A DNA stretch of 64,000 bases from Bursaphelenchus xylophilus (GCA_904066235.2 CAJFCV020000003.1:11036001-11100000); one strand, 5' to 3'. Shown: positions 9,201-17,622, numbered from the stretch's first letter. The notes: generated by a model from the sequence alone, not told the origin. Translations and numbers: made by a program.

Positions 9201-12062
9201 TCAAAACGCTGTACGAAAGAGTGGTCTTTGCGGAACGTAGCCAGTGCCAGATGATACTTATCCGGAACTTCGGAACATTGAGAACCGAAATCGGCCAATG
9301 GATCGCGCTGAACAATGTGGAGAAGATAGTGCTTTTCTTCGACGGCATTCTCGGAAAAGAAACGGACGCTCAAGACCTGACCTCAAATTGCCGAGCAATA
9401 ATCGACGGCCTTAGAAGATGCTGCACGAATGAAGAAACGGAGATCATATTCCTCCCACCACCGGCCACAACCAGCAATTTACCACGCTACCGGCAACTTT
9501 TGACCAGTGGAATTTTTACGGCCACTAGAGACGACAGATCGTTGTGTGAAGCCCTTCGCCTCGGATCAAGCCACCACCCCGACAGAGTCAGCGAAAATGG
9601 AAAGCTTTTGAAAGCCGGAGCAACCGAAATGGCCCCAATACTTTCCGAAGTTGGAATCTTGCCGAAGGTCGTTTCGAATACGCCACAAAATGAGCAGAGA
9701 GCAGTCCGCGGTCGTTCAAACCACGTCAGAGGACAAGCCAATCGCTATCAGCCATACCAACGCGGAAGAGGACAAAATCGCCGTTAAGATCTCAAACTTT
9801 AGGCCAAACTTAGTTATTTATTTTGTTCGCTTATTTATTCCAAAACGGGTTATAATATTGTTTTACGGGTTCCCCGGCCAATCACGATGATTCGTAGCGA
9901 AAAAGATAGTTTGTTAATTAGCTAAAATAAAGTAAATCAAAGAATTATCGTTTACTTTATTTTGAAGCCGAGGACGGCTTCAAACAGGGGAGGGGGAGAT
10001 TTGGGTAGTTTAGGGAATTTAGGGACTTTTATTTGACTTTAACTTTTATTTGATTTCAGATTTTTGTCTTTGCCTTGATTTGCCTTTTATCCGCCTTGTT
10101 CCAAGTCAGAAAAACGCCACTCCAAGCCCTCCAACGCCAATCCAAACCCACCAGTGCCACGTCCAGCAAGCCGATCAAGAGAGAATCCTGTCTGCCCATC
10201 ATACACCGGCTGAAATCAACCAGAATTGAATGATGAACTTGGGAAGAAGCACCTTGTTGACGTCGGGACGCCGTCTATCTAGAGGAGGGGCGTGTGAACC
10301 CACGGCCGCAATAACGACATTGGACCCCGACCCGCGCCCTGACACGAAGAGATTGAGAGCCTTGGCATTCCGCCACAATGATCGAGAGAGAATAGGAACG
10401 ATGGGAATGAGGACAATTGGTGGAAGAAGCAGCACTGTGAGCGGTTGGCTACAGTTGCTAGAGGATTTTGATTATATTGTATTGATCTTGCGGCCCTTCG
10501 TTTGGCCATATTGTGAGGAGAGGTGTTTTACTGAGGATAAACGTATTTGCGGTTTATTCGGTGATTGTTTGTATTGGCCTTTGGGAGATTGTCCCTCTGG
10601 TATTTGTAAGGGGCAAGTGGTTGAATCGGTTGGAGGAGACCCTTGTTCCCAATCATATTTCTGCGCTGAACTCAAAAATGAAGTGTTTATTCCTAAAAAA
10701 ACTATTTGATCTGAAATTATTGGGGTACACTTCACCACAAAAAACTAAAAAATTTTTATTTTTTATCATTTTCAATATCAGAGCTCTTTGAACATGCGTT
10801 TTAGCCTAGCGGGACTCGAACCTTTCCCGGTATCACGGACAAAAGAATTTTGAGAGCGTTTTCACTCGCCCTCCGCCATTTAGCTCTTGATCCAAAAGTC
10901 TTTTGGAGCGAGGACTATTTAGCGGGGTTTCCGGTCAAAATTTACGGTCGATTTTCTCGAAAACCTGGGCCCAGACGGAAAATTTGTTTTAGCTCTTACC
11001 GTTTTCGAATATGGAGAATCAGAATATACCGGTCCCATAGCTCAACGCATTTGCGATCTGAACGACTTCCCTTGTCAGAAATTTCTTATTCCCGCGCTTC
11101 GCAGGTACGGCCGAGATTTTTAGGCCAAAAGAAAATTTTTAGGCCACGAAAAAAGCAACACTTTTTTTGCAAACTTTGGCCTAATAAGTTTTGACCCGAC
11201 AACTTTCCTGCAACCGTATGTTATAAACTTTTGCAGGAAGGACGAAAATTCTACAATAAATATATTCCCTAAACACAGTACTTTCATGCCATATATACCT
11301 TCTCTCACAAACTGTTTCATGGCAGGAAAAGTCGAAGAAAAATTAACGTCCATTTTTTTGGCCCACCCTGTATATTTCTACTGCAGAGAGTGACGTCTTT
11401 ACAGAAAAAATATGTTTTTTTAAATCTGCAAAAAAATGGCAAGGACACGGGCAACAGTGACTTTATCTCTGACCGAACTCCGCCTTTTCCGTGCTCTCTC
11501 GGCGGCAAAAATCGTTGAATATCTTGGACGCCCCTGCAAAGCGGAAGCTGAAATTTTCAGGAATTGCTATATGGAATATGTCCAACGTGTGTGCAAAATT
11601 TAAAGAAAATCTGAGCCTCGCACATAGGGTAATTCCTTGGTTAATAACCGTTGTTAGCAAAATTTAGACAATTTTTTGTAAAATATTTTCAAGGCTCCTG
11701 ACTCGCGCTTTGCAGAAAAAATGAAGATTGTGATACTTTCTTTGCTAAAAATATTTGAAAAAAGGTTTTACCTTCAGCAACTCCCGATCCGTCGCCGCTC
11801 TAATCCCGCCCAAATACAGGTTCGGCAGAATCTCATCCATGGGGTTGTCGACGTAGGATATTCTATCCGATTGAGGGTTAAAAAGTTGATTCAGAAAGCG
11901 CAAAATCGGCCAGGTTTTGTAGATTCGCCGAAATTTTGGTTTTCTTTTCGTGTCGTCGTCCAAATCCAGGGTCAGCTTGTGGATTTCATTGCTGACTGGA
12001 ATGGTGGTTGAGGTGCAGGGTGCGGTGGTTTCAATGACAGGGAATTTTTGAGGTTTTTGCAT
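224..12062 (-). CDS. Dual-specificity protein phosphatase, four exons
   Basis: Exons on the minus strand are 12062-11772, 1548-1383, 565-363 and 325-224; phases agree (0, 1, 0) and the product is 253 residues. The start ATG lies 6 bases after a TTCAG acceptor, as expected for spliced-leader trans-splicing. Exon 1 ends with the N-terminal hallmark of the family (LPNLYLGGIRAATD, near residues 75-90). Exon 2 has the acidic loop LPIDDMPFAPI, which supplies the general acid. Exon 3 carries the catalytic P-loop HCFMGVSRS (Cys and Arg of CX5R, near residues 159-165), with the conserved ALRFVKQRR and NFGFKEQL that follow. Such enzymes remove phosphate from Ser/Thr/Tyr through a cysteinyl intermediate. 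The substrate cannot be inferred, although small atypical DUSPs often act on MAP kinases. The last donor (AACTTG|GTTAAG, 37-base intron) is the least certain junction. Intron 1 is 10.2 kb because a retrotransposon sits in it, antisense to the gene. Confidence 0.88.
980..1086 (-). repeat. Remnant of fold-back family B
   Basis: The stretch from ATTGTTGAATATCCTGGC through TGTAAAGCGTTAGC matches, in diverged form, the middle of the 450 bp fold-back family described at 28711-29160. It lies in DUSP intron 2 and abuts the patched-related fragment that follows. Confidence 0.45.
1087..1168 (+). pseudogene. Patched-related exon fragment fused to MITE
   Basis: This reads WMRRPFKSSDYDGFGYDSRY and matches the end of exon 9 of the patched-related gene near 62255-62320 ([20 protein letters not shown]). 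The exon-end splice donor (AG|GTACG) and the first ~25 intronic bases are kept, and a family A MITE begins at the same distance as in the gene. It is too short to be functional and lies antisense in the DUSP intron. See the finding on composite MITE units. Confidence 0.7.
1180..1330. mobile_element. MITE family A, diverged copy
   Basis: The ends are degenerate (CAGCTTATCGGGAAAATAATG on the left and CTCATTATTTTCC on the right). The interior has the GCGACTTTCGATGCGACAGAG block in inverted orientation. It adjoins the patched-related fragment. Confidence 0.75.
1746..1897. mobile_element. MITE family A copy
   Basis: The left end is TCTGTTTGTCGGGAAAATAA and the right end ACTATTTTCCCGACAGG. It lies in DUSP intron 1, just outside the inverted-repeat arm at 1957. 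Confidence 0.85.
1957..2230 (-). repeat. Left arm of an inverted-repeat element interrupted by the LTR element
   Basis: This ~270 bp arm matches 10805-11075 in inverted orientation with a few percent mismatch. Both arms begin outside with ACAAGGGAAGTCGTTCAGAT and end inside at CCCGCTAGG. The two arms enclose about 250 bp of spacer split by the LTR retrotransposon, so the palindromic element is older than the retrotransposon. Read outward from the spacer, both arms share an open coding-like frame (GPDGKFVLALTVFEYGE). On the other strand they hold GGTTCGAGTCC, a perfect tRNA B-box word. Confidence 0.75.
2328..2688 (+). repeat. 5' LTR
   Basis: It starts TGTGAACCCACGG and ends CCCTTGTTCCCAAT, so it has TG at the start but AT rather than CA at the end. 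The boundary is fixed by the flanking CATA duplication and by the TGG of the primer-binding site at 2689. Open frames across the LTR are not treated as genes. Confidence 0.95.
2689..2706 (+). other. Primer-binding site for a tRNA
   Basis: TGGCGACCACCAAGGCGG directly follows the 5' LTR. The TGG pairs with the CCA end of a tRNA, which would prime minus-strand synthesis. I could not identify the tRNA without a tRNA set from this genome. Confidence 0.75.
2707..3513 (+). other. Retrotransposon leader, no ORF of note
   Basis: This is the stretch between the primer-binding site and the gag start. It has stop codons in all frames and no recognised domain. TTTCAG at 3370-3375 and ATTTAG just before the gag ATG could serve as splice acceptors. 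Confidence 0.5.
3514..4491 (+). CDS. Gag structural polyprotein of the LTR element
   Basis: The product is 325 residues before the stop codon. The N-terminus (to about residue 70) is charged and predicted helical, with Ala/Glu-rich heptad-like spacing. A capsid-like retrotransposon gag region follows (about residues 85-260, including YYRRHDMSMRDYADKI and FMSGL). The tail is Asn/Gln/Pro/Arg-rich, as in nucleocapsid linkers. No zinc knuckle lies inside this frame; the CCHC motif is encoded just downstream in the -1 frame, so only the frameshifted product would carry it. Gag forms the particle in which reverse transcription occurs. The start ATG is the first in the frame. Confidence 0.85.
   Translation: MAGGDKKPGEDVATKLKSFIEETRASAEAAEQRQASIDSSLNRLVELLTKTAALQAIAPSPSPQPPAENAEDNRQKVDFAELMFLDMRLPTLNGREKSSEVSSFLYKFKTGTRNMSSAEKRDLLEAKLSDQALRIYEHCKRSATSENFEEIFENFEKELKGRSADNRDWASIFLKPYYRRHDMSMRDYADKISDITMRAFVGAPKEIMERQLITKFMSGLNHREVGNALAAERHKNLPFEDMVKIAINVLDHNQGNRYRPQTQQRSFGANNNNNNSLAATTGHQNTNQNTNASVPAQQNRPNPPFTGGNRSPLGQNQGFRRPGLA
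4464..4470 (+). promoter_or_regulatory. Putative -1 ribosomal frameshift site GGGTTTT
   Basis: In the gag frame the bases fall as G GGT TTT, which fits the X XXY YYZ rule for -1 slippage. The site is about 20 bases before the gag stop codon. The -1 frame is open from here through the zinc knuckle and into pol. A GC-rich stretch (CGCCGCCCCGGCC) starts straight after it and could slow ribosomes. This is inferred from sequence and not proven. Confidence 0.65.
4471..8516 (+). CDS. Pol polyprotein (zinc knuckle, protease, RT, RNase H, integrase)
   Basis: The frame is open from the slippery site to the stop at 8516; the first ATG is at 4719 (1265 residues from there). Upstream of that ATG the frame encodes a CCHC zinc knuckle (CX2CX4HX4C, bases 4551-4592). 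Numbered from the ATG: aspartic protease LIDSGSQITT near 55-65; reverse transcriptase with the YLDD catalytic box near 458; RNase H starting at LVLITDASSFGFG near 621; integrase HHCC zinc finger near 880-925, with DDE residues in HIDVLK, CDKGTEF and VAERANKD (near 951, 1010, 1046); and a GPY/F-like module (FRFGPYKI, near 1190). This order is typical of Gypsy-type elements. No internal stops or missing catalytic residues were seen, so the enzyme set looks intact. Confidence 0.92.
8765..9787 (+). CDS. Third ORF of the LTR element, SGNH-like with RG-rich tail
   Basis: The product is 340 residues, downstream of pol where some Gypsy elements carry env. No signal peptide or membrane segment is visible, so it is not a typical envelope protein. 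Residues 1-130 are helical and Cys-containing. From about residue 138 the string KFVLIGDEAIKTLY is followed by VEKIVLFFDGIL, then PPP and finally SSHHPDRVSENGKLL. That spacing resembles blocks I, III and V of the SGNH/GDSL hydrolase fold, but the catalytic Ser is replaced (GDE for GDS) and the DxxH motif is imperfect. The last ~30 residues are Arg/Gly/Gln-rich, as in RNA-binding tails. The fold is my inference. A role as a particle-associated nucleic-acid-binding protein is plausible. The ORF being intact suggests it is maintained. Confidence 0.7.
   Translation: MKCEGPNHENCTQILCASLTTLLESRNPNMVVNNAVSLAQLFHILSMDRPQAFKLELAVRLLERHRPPPQKDLTTAEIRVALSTILAKCRVAAAQVSQQPLNAVGTTCREHQLSADWSKEYEVIRAELAHLTPLKRKFVLIGDEAIKTLYERVVFAERSQCQMILIRNFGTLRTEIGQWIALNNVEKIVLFFDGILGKETDAQDLTSNCRAIIDGLRRCCTNEETEIIFLPPPATTSNLPRYRQLLTSGIFTATRDDRSLCEALRLGSSHHPDRVSENGKLLKAGATEMAPILSEVGILPKVVSNTPQNEQRAVRGRSNHVRGQANRYQPYQRGRGQNRR
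9924..9981 (+). other. Two adjacent stem-loops in the retrotransposon 3' region
   Basis: AAAATAAAGTAAA (9924-9936) pairs perfectly with TTTACTTTATTTT (9951-9963) over a 14-base loop. Directly after it, GAAGCC (9964-9969) pairs with GGCTTC (9976-9981). They precede a purine-rich run (9986-10000). They could be RNA structures for export, packaging or 3' processing. The pairing is directly visible; the role is not. Confidence 0.6.
10281..10290 (+). other. Polypurine tract of the LTR element
   Basis: AGAGGAGGGG lies two bases before the 3' LTR and would prime plus-strand synthesis. A second purine run, GGGGAGGGGGAGA, is about 290 bases upstream and could be a central or ancestral tract. Confidence 0.65.
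10293..10653 (+). repeat. 3' LTR
   Basis: It matches the 5' LTR over all 361 bases as far as I can read. The CATA target duplication follows at 10654-10657. Confidence 0.95.
10805..11075 (+). repeat. Right arm of the interrupted inverted-repeat element
   Basis: This is the inverted match of 1957-2230. After a TTTAG acceptor-like site near 10923, the plus strand is open and reads GPDGKFVLALTVFEYGESEY followed by IAQRICDLNDFPC, then continues past the arm (KFLIPALRRYGRDF) to a stop. The left arm keeps the same frame with a few substitutions. This could be a captured host exon or a transposon coding remnant; I do not recognise the protein. Confidence 0.7.
11380..11610 (-). repeat. Partial fold-back family B copy
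   Basis: It contains the family words TTCTACTGCAGAGAGTGACG, CTCTCGGCGGCAAAAATCGT and GCAAAATTTAAAGAAAATC. It lies in phosphatase intron 1, about 160 bases from exon 1. Confidence 0.6.
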
Positions 12063-12068
12063 TTACTA

Positions 12069-14828
12069 CTGAATTTAGATGGGTGGGAAAGATGAAAATG
12101 ACGTCATTCTGAAAATTGGGAAATTTTTAAAAAGTCAAAAAAATTTTTAAAATAAATAAAAAGAAAGAAAAAATTAATTAAAAAAAACTTAGTAAAAATT
12201 AAAATTTATATTTTTTCAACCGTGTTATGCAGAAACATCTCAAATTTTTAAGTCGAAAATTACAAAAAAAAATTTTTTTTACCGATTTTTTTGAATTTTT
12301 TACATCAAAAAATCATTTTGTTTCATCCAAATTATCCCCAAAAGTCTACTTCCCCAAAAAAATTTTAAACTCCACAAACGCACAAAGTCATAGAAATAGA
12401 AAAGAATTTGGGAACGCTAATCACTCAAGCACAGTAAACCCCCCAAGACCAAAGTGCAAGTTTAAATCTTTCGGAAAAAAAGAATTTTGTTTTGGCAGCT
12501 GGAACGCTGACCGCACGGTGTGACGAGTCGAGCGAAAAGCCCGGCTCAACCGGTTGTTTATGGCCAGAGAAGGCGTTGGAAATGGATAAAAGTGGAGGTG
12601 AATTACAAACAAGGGGTGAACGGACTTTTAGGGGTAAATAAGCGGTCACAAAGGTTGAAATTAGGGAAAAATTTGGGGGTGAAATTTTTGAGAAATTAGA
12701 AAAATTGGAAAAATTTTTAAAAAAATCGAAATTTTTTTGGCAAAAATTTAAAAAAAAAATTAAAAAATCCCAAAAAATTTTTTTCCAAAAAAGTTATAGA
12801 AATCCCAAATTTTACCTCGAAACGCCCCAAAAAACCATAAAAAGTTTTAAAAAAATCAAAAAAAAAGTCTAATTTTTTGGCAAAAATGCAAAAAAAATTC
12901 AAAAATCCCAAATTTTTTTTGCAAAAACAGTTCTAAAACCTCAAATTTAACCTTCAAATGTCCCAAAAAGCCATCAAAAATTTTTATCACAAAATATTTT
13001 AAATTAAAATTCCAAAAATTTCAAAAAATCCCAAAAATTTTTTCCCCCAAAAAAATCCAGAAAACCCATCTAATTTATCCTGTAGACCCATAAAGAGCCA
13101 TCTAGATCGTACAACGACCACTAAACTAATTGTTTCTCCAGAGAAAATGCCCCTAAATTGCTTGAGGCAGCAATGATTAACGCCGAGAAGGCGTTAAATT
13201 TCAAATGGCCATGCAAAAATGGCCTGCGGGCGAGAAAATTTAATTGGCGGGAAAATTGATTTTTGAGCCTGCGTTGGGTATTAAAATAAAAAATTTCAAT
13301 TTTACTGGAGCTTTTTCGCCTAAAAATTAGATTTTTTAAACTTTTTGCGGGCTAAAAATTGTCAAAAAAACGTTTTTTTTTTCCGAGTTCACATGACCTC
13401 AGTTTATACTTTAGAAAGAAACGAGCCCAATTTTTTTTGTGTCTAGTTAAAAAAAAAACTCGAAATTTCTCCTTATTTTACCCTAACCAGCACTTCCAAA
13501 AACTCAAACTAATCACCAAATCATATCAAAACCGCCCTCTAAATCCCCCCTCCCACAAGAAATAAATAAAAATTCTTGTGGAAAACAAATAAAAAAGTGC
13601 AAGAACCCACAATTGTCGCTCATTTGAAACAAAAAAAAGGCGAGTTTTTTCTCGTCCCGAACCGCATGACTCCTCTCTTGCCCTCTTCGAGGGAAGGACC
13701 GGCCCTCGGAAATTCAATGGACCAAAAAAAGGACGGAGAAAAAGGAGGGGACATATCCGTTCCCATGTCCAAATATGAAAATCGGAGCAAAGGTCGGGCG
13801 CGATTTCTCAAGGGTCACCATTTGCGAGGGAGATCTCGGAATTTGAAGGGAGTTTGAAGCTGATGTTAATTGAAGAGCCTATAAAAAATTTTTTTTGAGA
13901 GCTGAATAGAACTGGCCCGATTTCCCTCTCCCAGCCCGGCCCGAGTGCCACCTCTACTCCATCGACCATGAAAAAAAACCATTTATGACAGACAGGTTTT
14001 TCATGGAATTTTTGTACAGGCCGCATATCAAATCCTGGAAATTTTATCGGGCGCTTTGCAGGGAACAGCGGAGATATTCAACAATATTTTTGGCATCTTT
14101 GCCAGTTTCGTTCAGAAAAAAAATAATAATGTAATGTAACAGCAATACTCTGTACGGTAAAAATAAGCCTTGTAATATAAAAATCCGTAAAAATGTCACA
14201 CTGTCTCCAACAATTAACCTTAAAGTCTCGGTCGTTTCTGCAAGCCCGACCGAGATTTATAACTGGAAACTCTACCGCTGTAACAACTAACTGACCCTTA
14301 TTTTAATATCTCACAGGCTCACTGCGAAGCCAGTTTCTGAAATGCTAAAAATACACTCATTTTTGTTGCTATGACCACCGTATAAAGGTTCCAGCATGCG
14401 TCATCAAAAGTCATCAGATATTTACGTTCAATAAACCGGAGTTTAGTCCGAAATGACTTTGTAAAAACCTGACAAAACAAACAATAACAGGCTCTGTTTG
14501 CCAATACAGAAAGTTTACTCGAAAAAGTTTTGGAATGGTAAGGAAAACTCGGTAAGCTCTTCGTCCTAACGCCCGCTTGAAGGGTGTTCTTCAGTTTTCC
14601 GGAAAGATCTTCGAGCCGAAAACACTTGACAACGCTATGCCTGGCCTAGACATGACTATTGGGCCGGGCCGAAGAAAACTTTAAGAGCCGGGCCGGACCT
14701 CTTTGGCTCGTAAGCCGGAGCGCCGGTTTCAGCCCGACTTGGCCCGGAAAATTTTGTGTGCTATGAAGCAAAAAACTGCAGTACTATGTACACATATAGT
14801 GGAAGAAAACGGTGGAAATCCTTAGTAT
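12069..14828. other. Gene-free AT-rich stretch upstream of the phosphatase
   Basis: This 2.8 kb holds no supported gene. Positions 12120-12300 and 12660-13060 are low-complexity A/T runs of the type AAAAATTTTT and TCCCAAAAAATTTT. The phosphatase promoter should lie here on the minus strand, but I see no defined element. Short open frames at 13576-13857 and nearby have no recognisable content. Confidence 0.6.
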
Positions 14829-14965
14829 AAGTCTGTCGGGAAAATAAAAAATGTAGCTGTGCTGACTGCGCAGATGAATTGAAAAGCAATTTGATTTTGC
14901 GTTGACACAATTCATTTTGTCGGCGGCGGTACGATTCTTGCTCATTATTTTGCCGACAGATTGGT
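14829..14965. mobile_element. MITE family A copy
   Basis: The left end is AGTCTGTCGGGAAAATAAA and the right end CATTATTTTGCCGACAGA, with a shortened interior. Confidence 0.85.
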
Positions 14966-15072
14966 AAATGCACCAAATTATGATAAATTGAAGACTTGAC
15001 AGTTTTGCACCCTTTTTTATACCTTTTTAAAATTTCAGCGATTTTGCAAGCTCATATCAATTATAATTCTTA

Positions 15073-15509
15073 CAGGGGAAGTACTCCAAGTGCGACGCTC
15101 AGATTTTCTTTAAATTTTGCGCACACGTCGGGCTTGGACTAAATCTGAATTCCTGAAAGTTTTAGCTCGCGCTTTGCGGGCGCCGCTGAGATATCGAACG
15201 ATTTTTGCCGCCGAGAGAGCACGCTAAACGTGGAGAGCGGTCAGAGAGAAAAACGCTTTTTGGCCATAACTTTGGCAGTATCGTGCGGAAAATTTTGATT
15301 TTTTGTCGAATCATTATCCTTTACGGTAGAAATAGGCATGAAACTTTTCGTGCCGAAATTCGGCAAAAAGTCCGAAATTTTCGCCGACTTTCGATCTAAA
15401 AATCTCGGTTGTTTCTGCAAAGCGCGAGTGAGGATTCTCGCATATATCTTATAAAAAATTATTCTAAATTTGTGCCAGGTTTCATCAAAATTTGGAGTAC
15501 TTCCCTGTT
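15073..15509. mobile_element. Fold-back family B, near full-length
   Basis: Both ends carry inverted copies of GGGGAAGTACTCCAAGTGCG; the right end is a shorter variant. Inside are the family blocks GCCGAGAGAGCACGCTAAAC and TTTACGGTAGAAATAGGCAT. It has no coding capacity. Confidence 0.85.
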
Positions 15510-16329
15510 AGAATAAACCAACGCGCCTCAAAAGGCTATGTCTAACGGGCTCATTCGCCAAGAATCCACTTTCGGCAAGCCGGGAGTGTGGCTGACAACA
15601 ATCAAGAGCCTATTCCGTGAGGCACGGCGAGGATTGTCCAAAAACTTAGGATTGTCCAAACCAGACAACGCCGAAAGGCCCTGCTTTTCAACCTTGATTT
15701 GTACGGCTTGCAAAACGAAAGCCTAAAAAGCTTTTTGTATCCAGAAAGGCCTTTGACAGTTTCTCTCGGAACCAAAATCCCCGTTCTCTGCGCTTCAAGG
15801 AATCTGTGTCGGCGAAATTACAAGTTAGCGACCAAGAACAATATGTGTAATTTTCTCCTCGCCCTCTCGCCCCCACATCTCGAGGGGTCTCGATGACATA
15901 AGATGGAGATCGCGAAGGATGCCGACCGAAACACCGTGCTCTCGTTTCAAGAGGATCACCCGCGCCGTCCCGCGCTTGATGATCCCCGCATACGAACACA
16001 AAAGCGAACTTTGAGGATTTTCGCTTTTTATTTGTTATTTCTTCAATCGAGTTTTTTTAGGGCAGGGGTGGATTTCTGAAACGTATGTGGGTGTAATGTA
16101 TAATTTGAGTTTCTTTCCCCGGATATTCAGCGTTTCTCTAGGGATTTTCATCGACTGTAATTAGCATGTTGTGGTCAAGAGAAGGGATATGCGGGTGTTT
16201 TTCAAATGCTATCTCTCTTTTCGAGGCGTTGCGGCAAGATTTTTGGTTCAAACAAGCCGTTGAACTTTCATTTCTTGTCGGGAAGTTTCTGCAGCGTGCC
16301 TTACAAGGTTCAGGACTTCTTCAAGGTAT
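15510..16329. other. Stretch without a recognised feature
   Basis: No gene, RNA or known repeat family was recognised. Open frames on both strands (for example 15688-15999 minus) are GC-rich but have no domain, and no splice-consistent extension was found. Confidence 0.5.
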
Positions 16330-16489
16330 AAGTCTGTCGGGAAAACAATGAGCGCAACGTCGCTGCGAAAATCGCATCTCTGCGGAGAAAATTATTTGTG
16401 TCGCGGAAGAATAAGTTGCTTTTCAATTCAGCGACGCGATCGGCGGAGTCACGATGCGCTCATTATTTTCCCGACAGAATGGTGGAGGA
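16330..16489. mobile_element. MITE family A copy
   Basis: The ends AGTCTGTCGGGAAAACAATG and CATTATTTTCCCGACAGA are inverted. A further lone end (TCTGTCGGAAAAGTAA) follows at 16501. Confidence 0.85.
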
Positions 16490-16704
16490 AGATCCATCAT
16501 TCTGTCGGAAAAGTAAGCCTTTTGGACGTATTATATTTTTAGCGGCTATATTAAACATTCAACGCGCTAGATGTTATCGTAATGCCTGTTGAAGCGGCCG
16601 ACATGAGCCAACGACCAGTCTTTACAAACTTTTAAGATGTTTTTGGCTTCTGCCAGTACATTGATGACGTTGCCGTCTATTTCTTTGGCAATTTATCCCC
16701 TGAC

Positions 16705-16795
16705 AAGACAAACCTCTCTACAACGAATTGCTAGAGGCGGAACATTTATTCATCACGTAATTGTTTTATTGTACGGAGGTTTATTTTGACTTCCT
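16705..16795. mobile_element. Short MITE family E (pogo/Tc-type ends)
   Basis: It starts with AAACCTCTCTACAACGAATT and ends with the inverted TATTGTACGGAGGTTTATTT. Dispersed copies with CCTCTGTACAACAAA-type ends occur at 50340, 54340, 58265, 60285 and 61005. TIRs of this kind are known from Tc1/pogo-type elements. Confidence 0.55.
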
Positions 16796-16823
16796 CGCTT
16801 AGCATCTAAATTGCTTGTTTTTT

Positions 16824-16955
16824 CAGTCTCTCAGGAAAATAAAGAGAACAATGTCGCTGCGCCGATCCAGTCGCTGAATTTTTCCGCGACACAATTCATT
16901 TTCTCGACGGCGATGCGATTTTTGCGACAGAGTGCTGATTATTTTTCCGACAGAT
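16824..16955. mobile_element. MITE family A, diverged copy
   Basis: The left end is TCAGTCTCTCAGGAAAATAA and the right end GATTATTTTTCCGACAGATC. Confidence 0.8.
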
Positions 16956-17008
16956 CAATAAACCTTGTTATGTACTAGCCTTAAAGTCCGTAGAACTTTT
17001 TCGGCGAC

Positions 17009-17234
17009 GCACGTCAAACTGAGGAGTCCGGTGACCGGAATAGACTCTTCGCTATCGGTTTTTTACATTTCGTCTTGATTTCGCAGAGAAAGAGAGAAAA
17101 AAGACAGGCAAAAACGTACTCTCTCGCCCCAAAAATTCCCCATTTCTTCCCCGACAAAACGTTTTTTCGCGTCTTTTTTTGGCAAATTGCCAATCTATTC
17201 ACCGGACTGTTTAGCTTATCTCAGTTTGACGTGC
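17009..17234. mobile_element. MITE family D, Transib-like 5 bp target duplication
   Basis: The inverted ends CACGTCAAACTGAG and CTCAGTTTGACGTG enclose about 200 bp that also occur at 63639-63864. The flanks are CGACG on both sides, a 5 bp duplication of the CGNCG form known for Transib elements, whose ends also begin CAC. It is non-coding. Confidence 0.75.
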
Positions 17235-17340
17235 GACGTCGCGGAGTGCGTTTGCAGATTCATGCCACTAGTGCAAATTTGATCTTGGTTTTTAACAGGA
17301 AGATTCTATGACCACCGGGAGCCGAGTATCCACTGATTAC

Positions 17341-17622
17341 CTTCAATAATCTCCGTTTTTGACCCCATGTATCGTTGTACGTGTATTTGTTGTGCAAGGG
17401 GTTCCCTGTAGTCTTAATTTTGCCCAATTCCGTACGTATTTCCAAGTCGGGCACAGGACAGAAATCGAGCCAATTGCCATTAAAGAAGATCACTTCTGCG
17501 TGACCTGGTCGCCTGTCCGCAGGCTAAACGGTCATTCTGCTCGCCCTCCCCGTTGCCCACCGCGCAATAAATCAGGGATCCGCCCCATTGCTCCACATAA
17601 TCTGCATAAAACATCTCCCACA
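17341..17622 (-). pseudogene. Unidentified coding-like stretch, possibly frameshifted
   Basis: On the minus strand, one frame reads FYADYVEQWGGSLIYCAVGN and continues to GEQNDRLACGQAT. The next frame then takes over with HAEVIFFNGNWLDFCPVPDL through LHNKYTYNDTWGQKRRLLK, ending at a good donor (TTGAAG|GTAATC). Composition and the Cys/Trp pattern look like real protein. The frame switch near 17505 could be a 1-base indel in a decayed gene, or two exons joined by an intron I cannot see. I do not recognise the family and found no start or partner exons. Confidence 0.35.

Larger units (their letters stand above)
2328..10653 (+). mobile_element. Complete Gypsy-type (Metaviridae-like) LTR retrotransposon
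   Basis: The element is 8326 bp. Two 361 bp LTRs (2328-2688 and 10293-10653) appear identical base for base. CATA is found immediately outside both ends (2324-2327 and 10654-10657), a 4 bp target duplication. A TGG-initiated primer-binding site follows the left LTR. The order protease, reverse transcriptase, RNase H, integrase in pol places it with Gypsy-type elements. All large ORFs are open and the LTRs are identical, so insertion was recent. It lies in intron 1 of the phosphatase gene, in the opposite orientation. Confidence 0.95.

Noticed and set aside
8765..9787. Envelope gene downstream of pol
   Set aside because: No signal peptide, membrane helix or cleavage site is visible, and the protein ends in an Arg/Gly-rich tail. 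It was treated as an accessory ORF instead.
13576..13857. Charged open frames on both strands near 13.6-13.9 kb
   Set aside because: Low-complexity Lys/Arg/Gly-rich content without domains or splice support.
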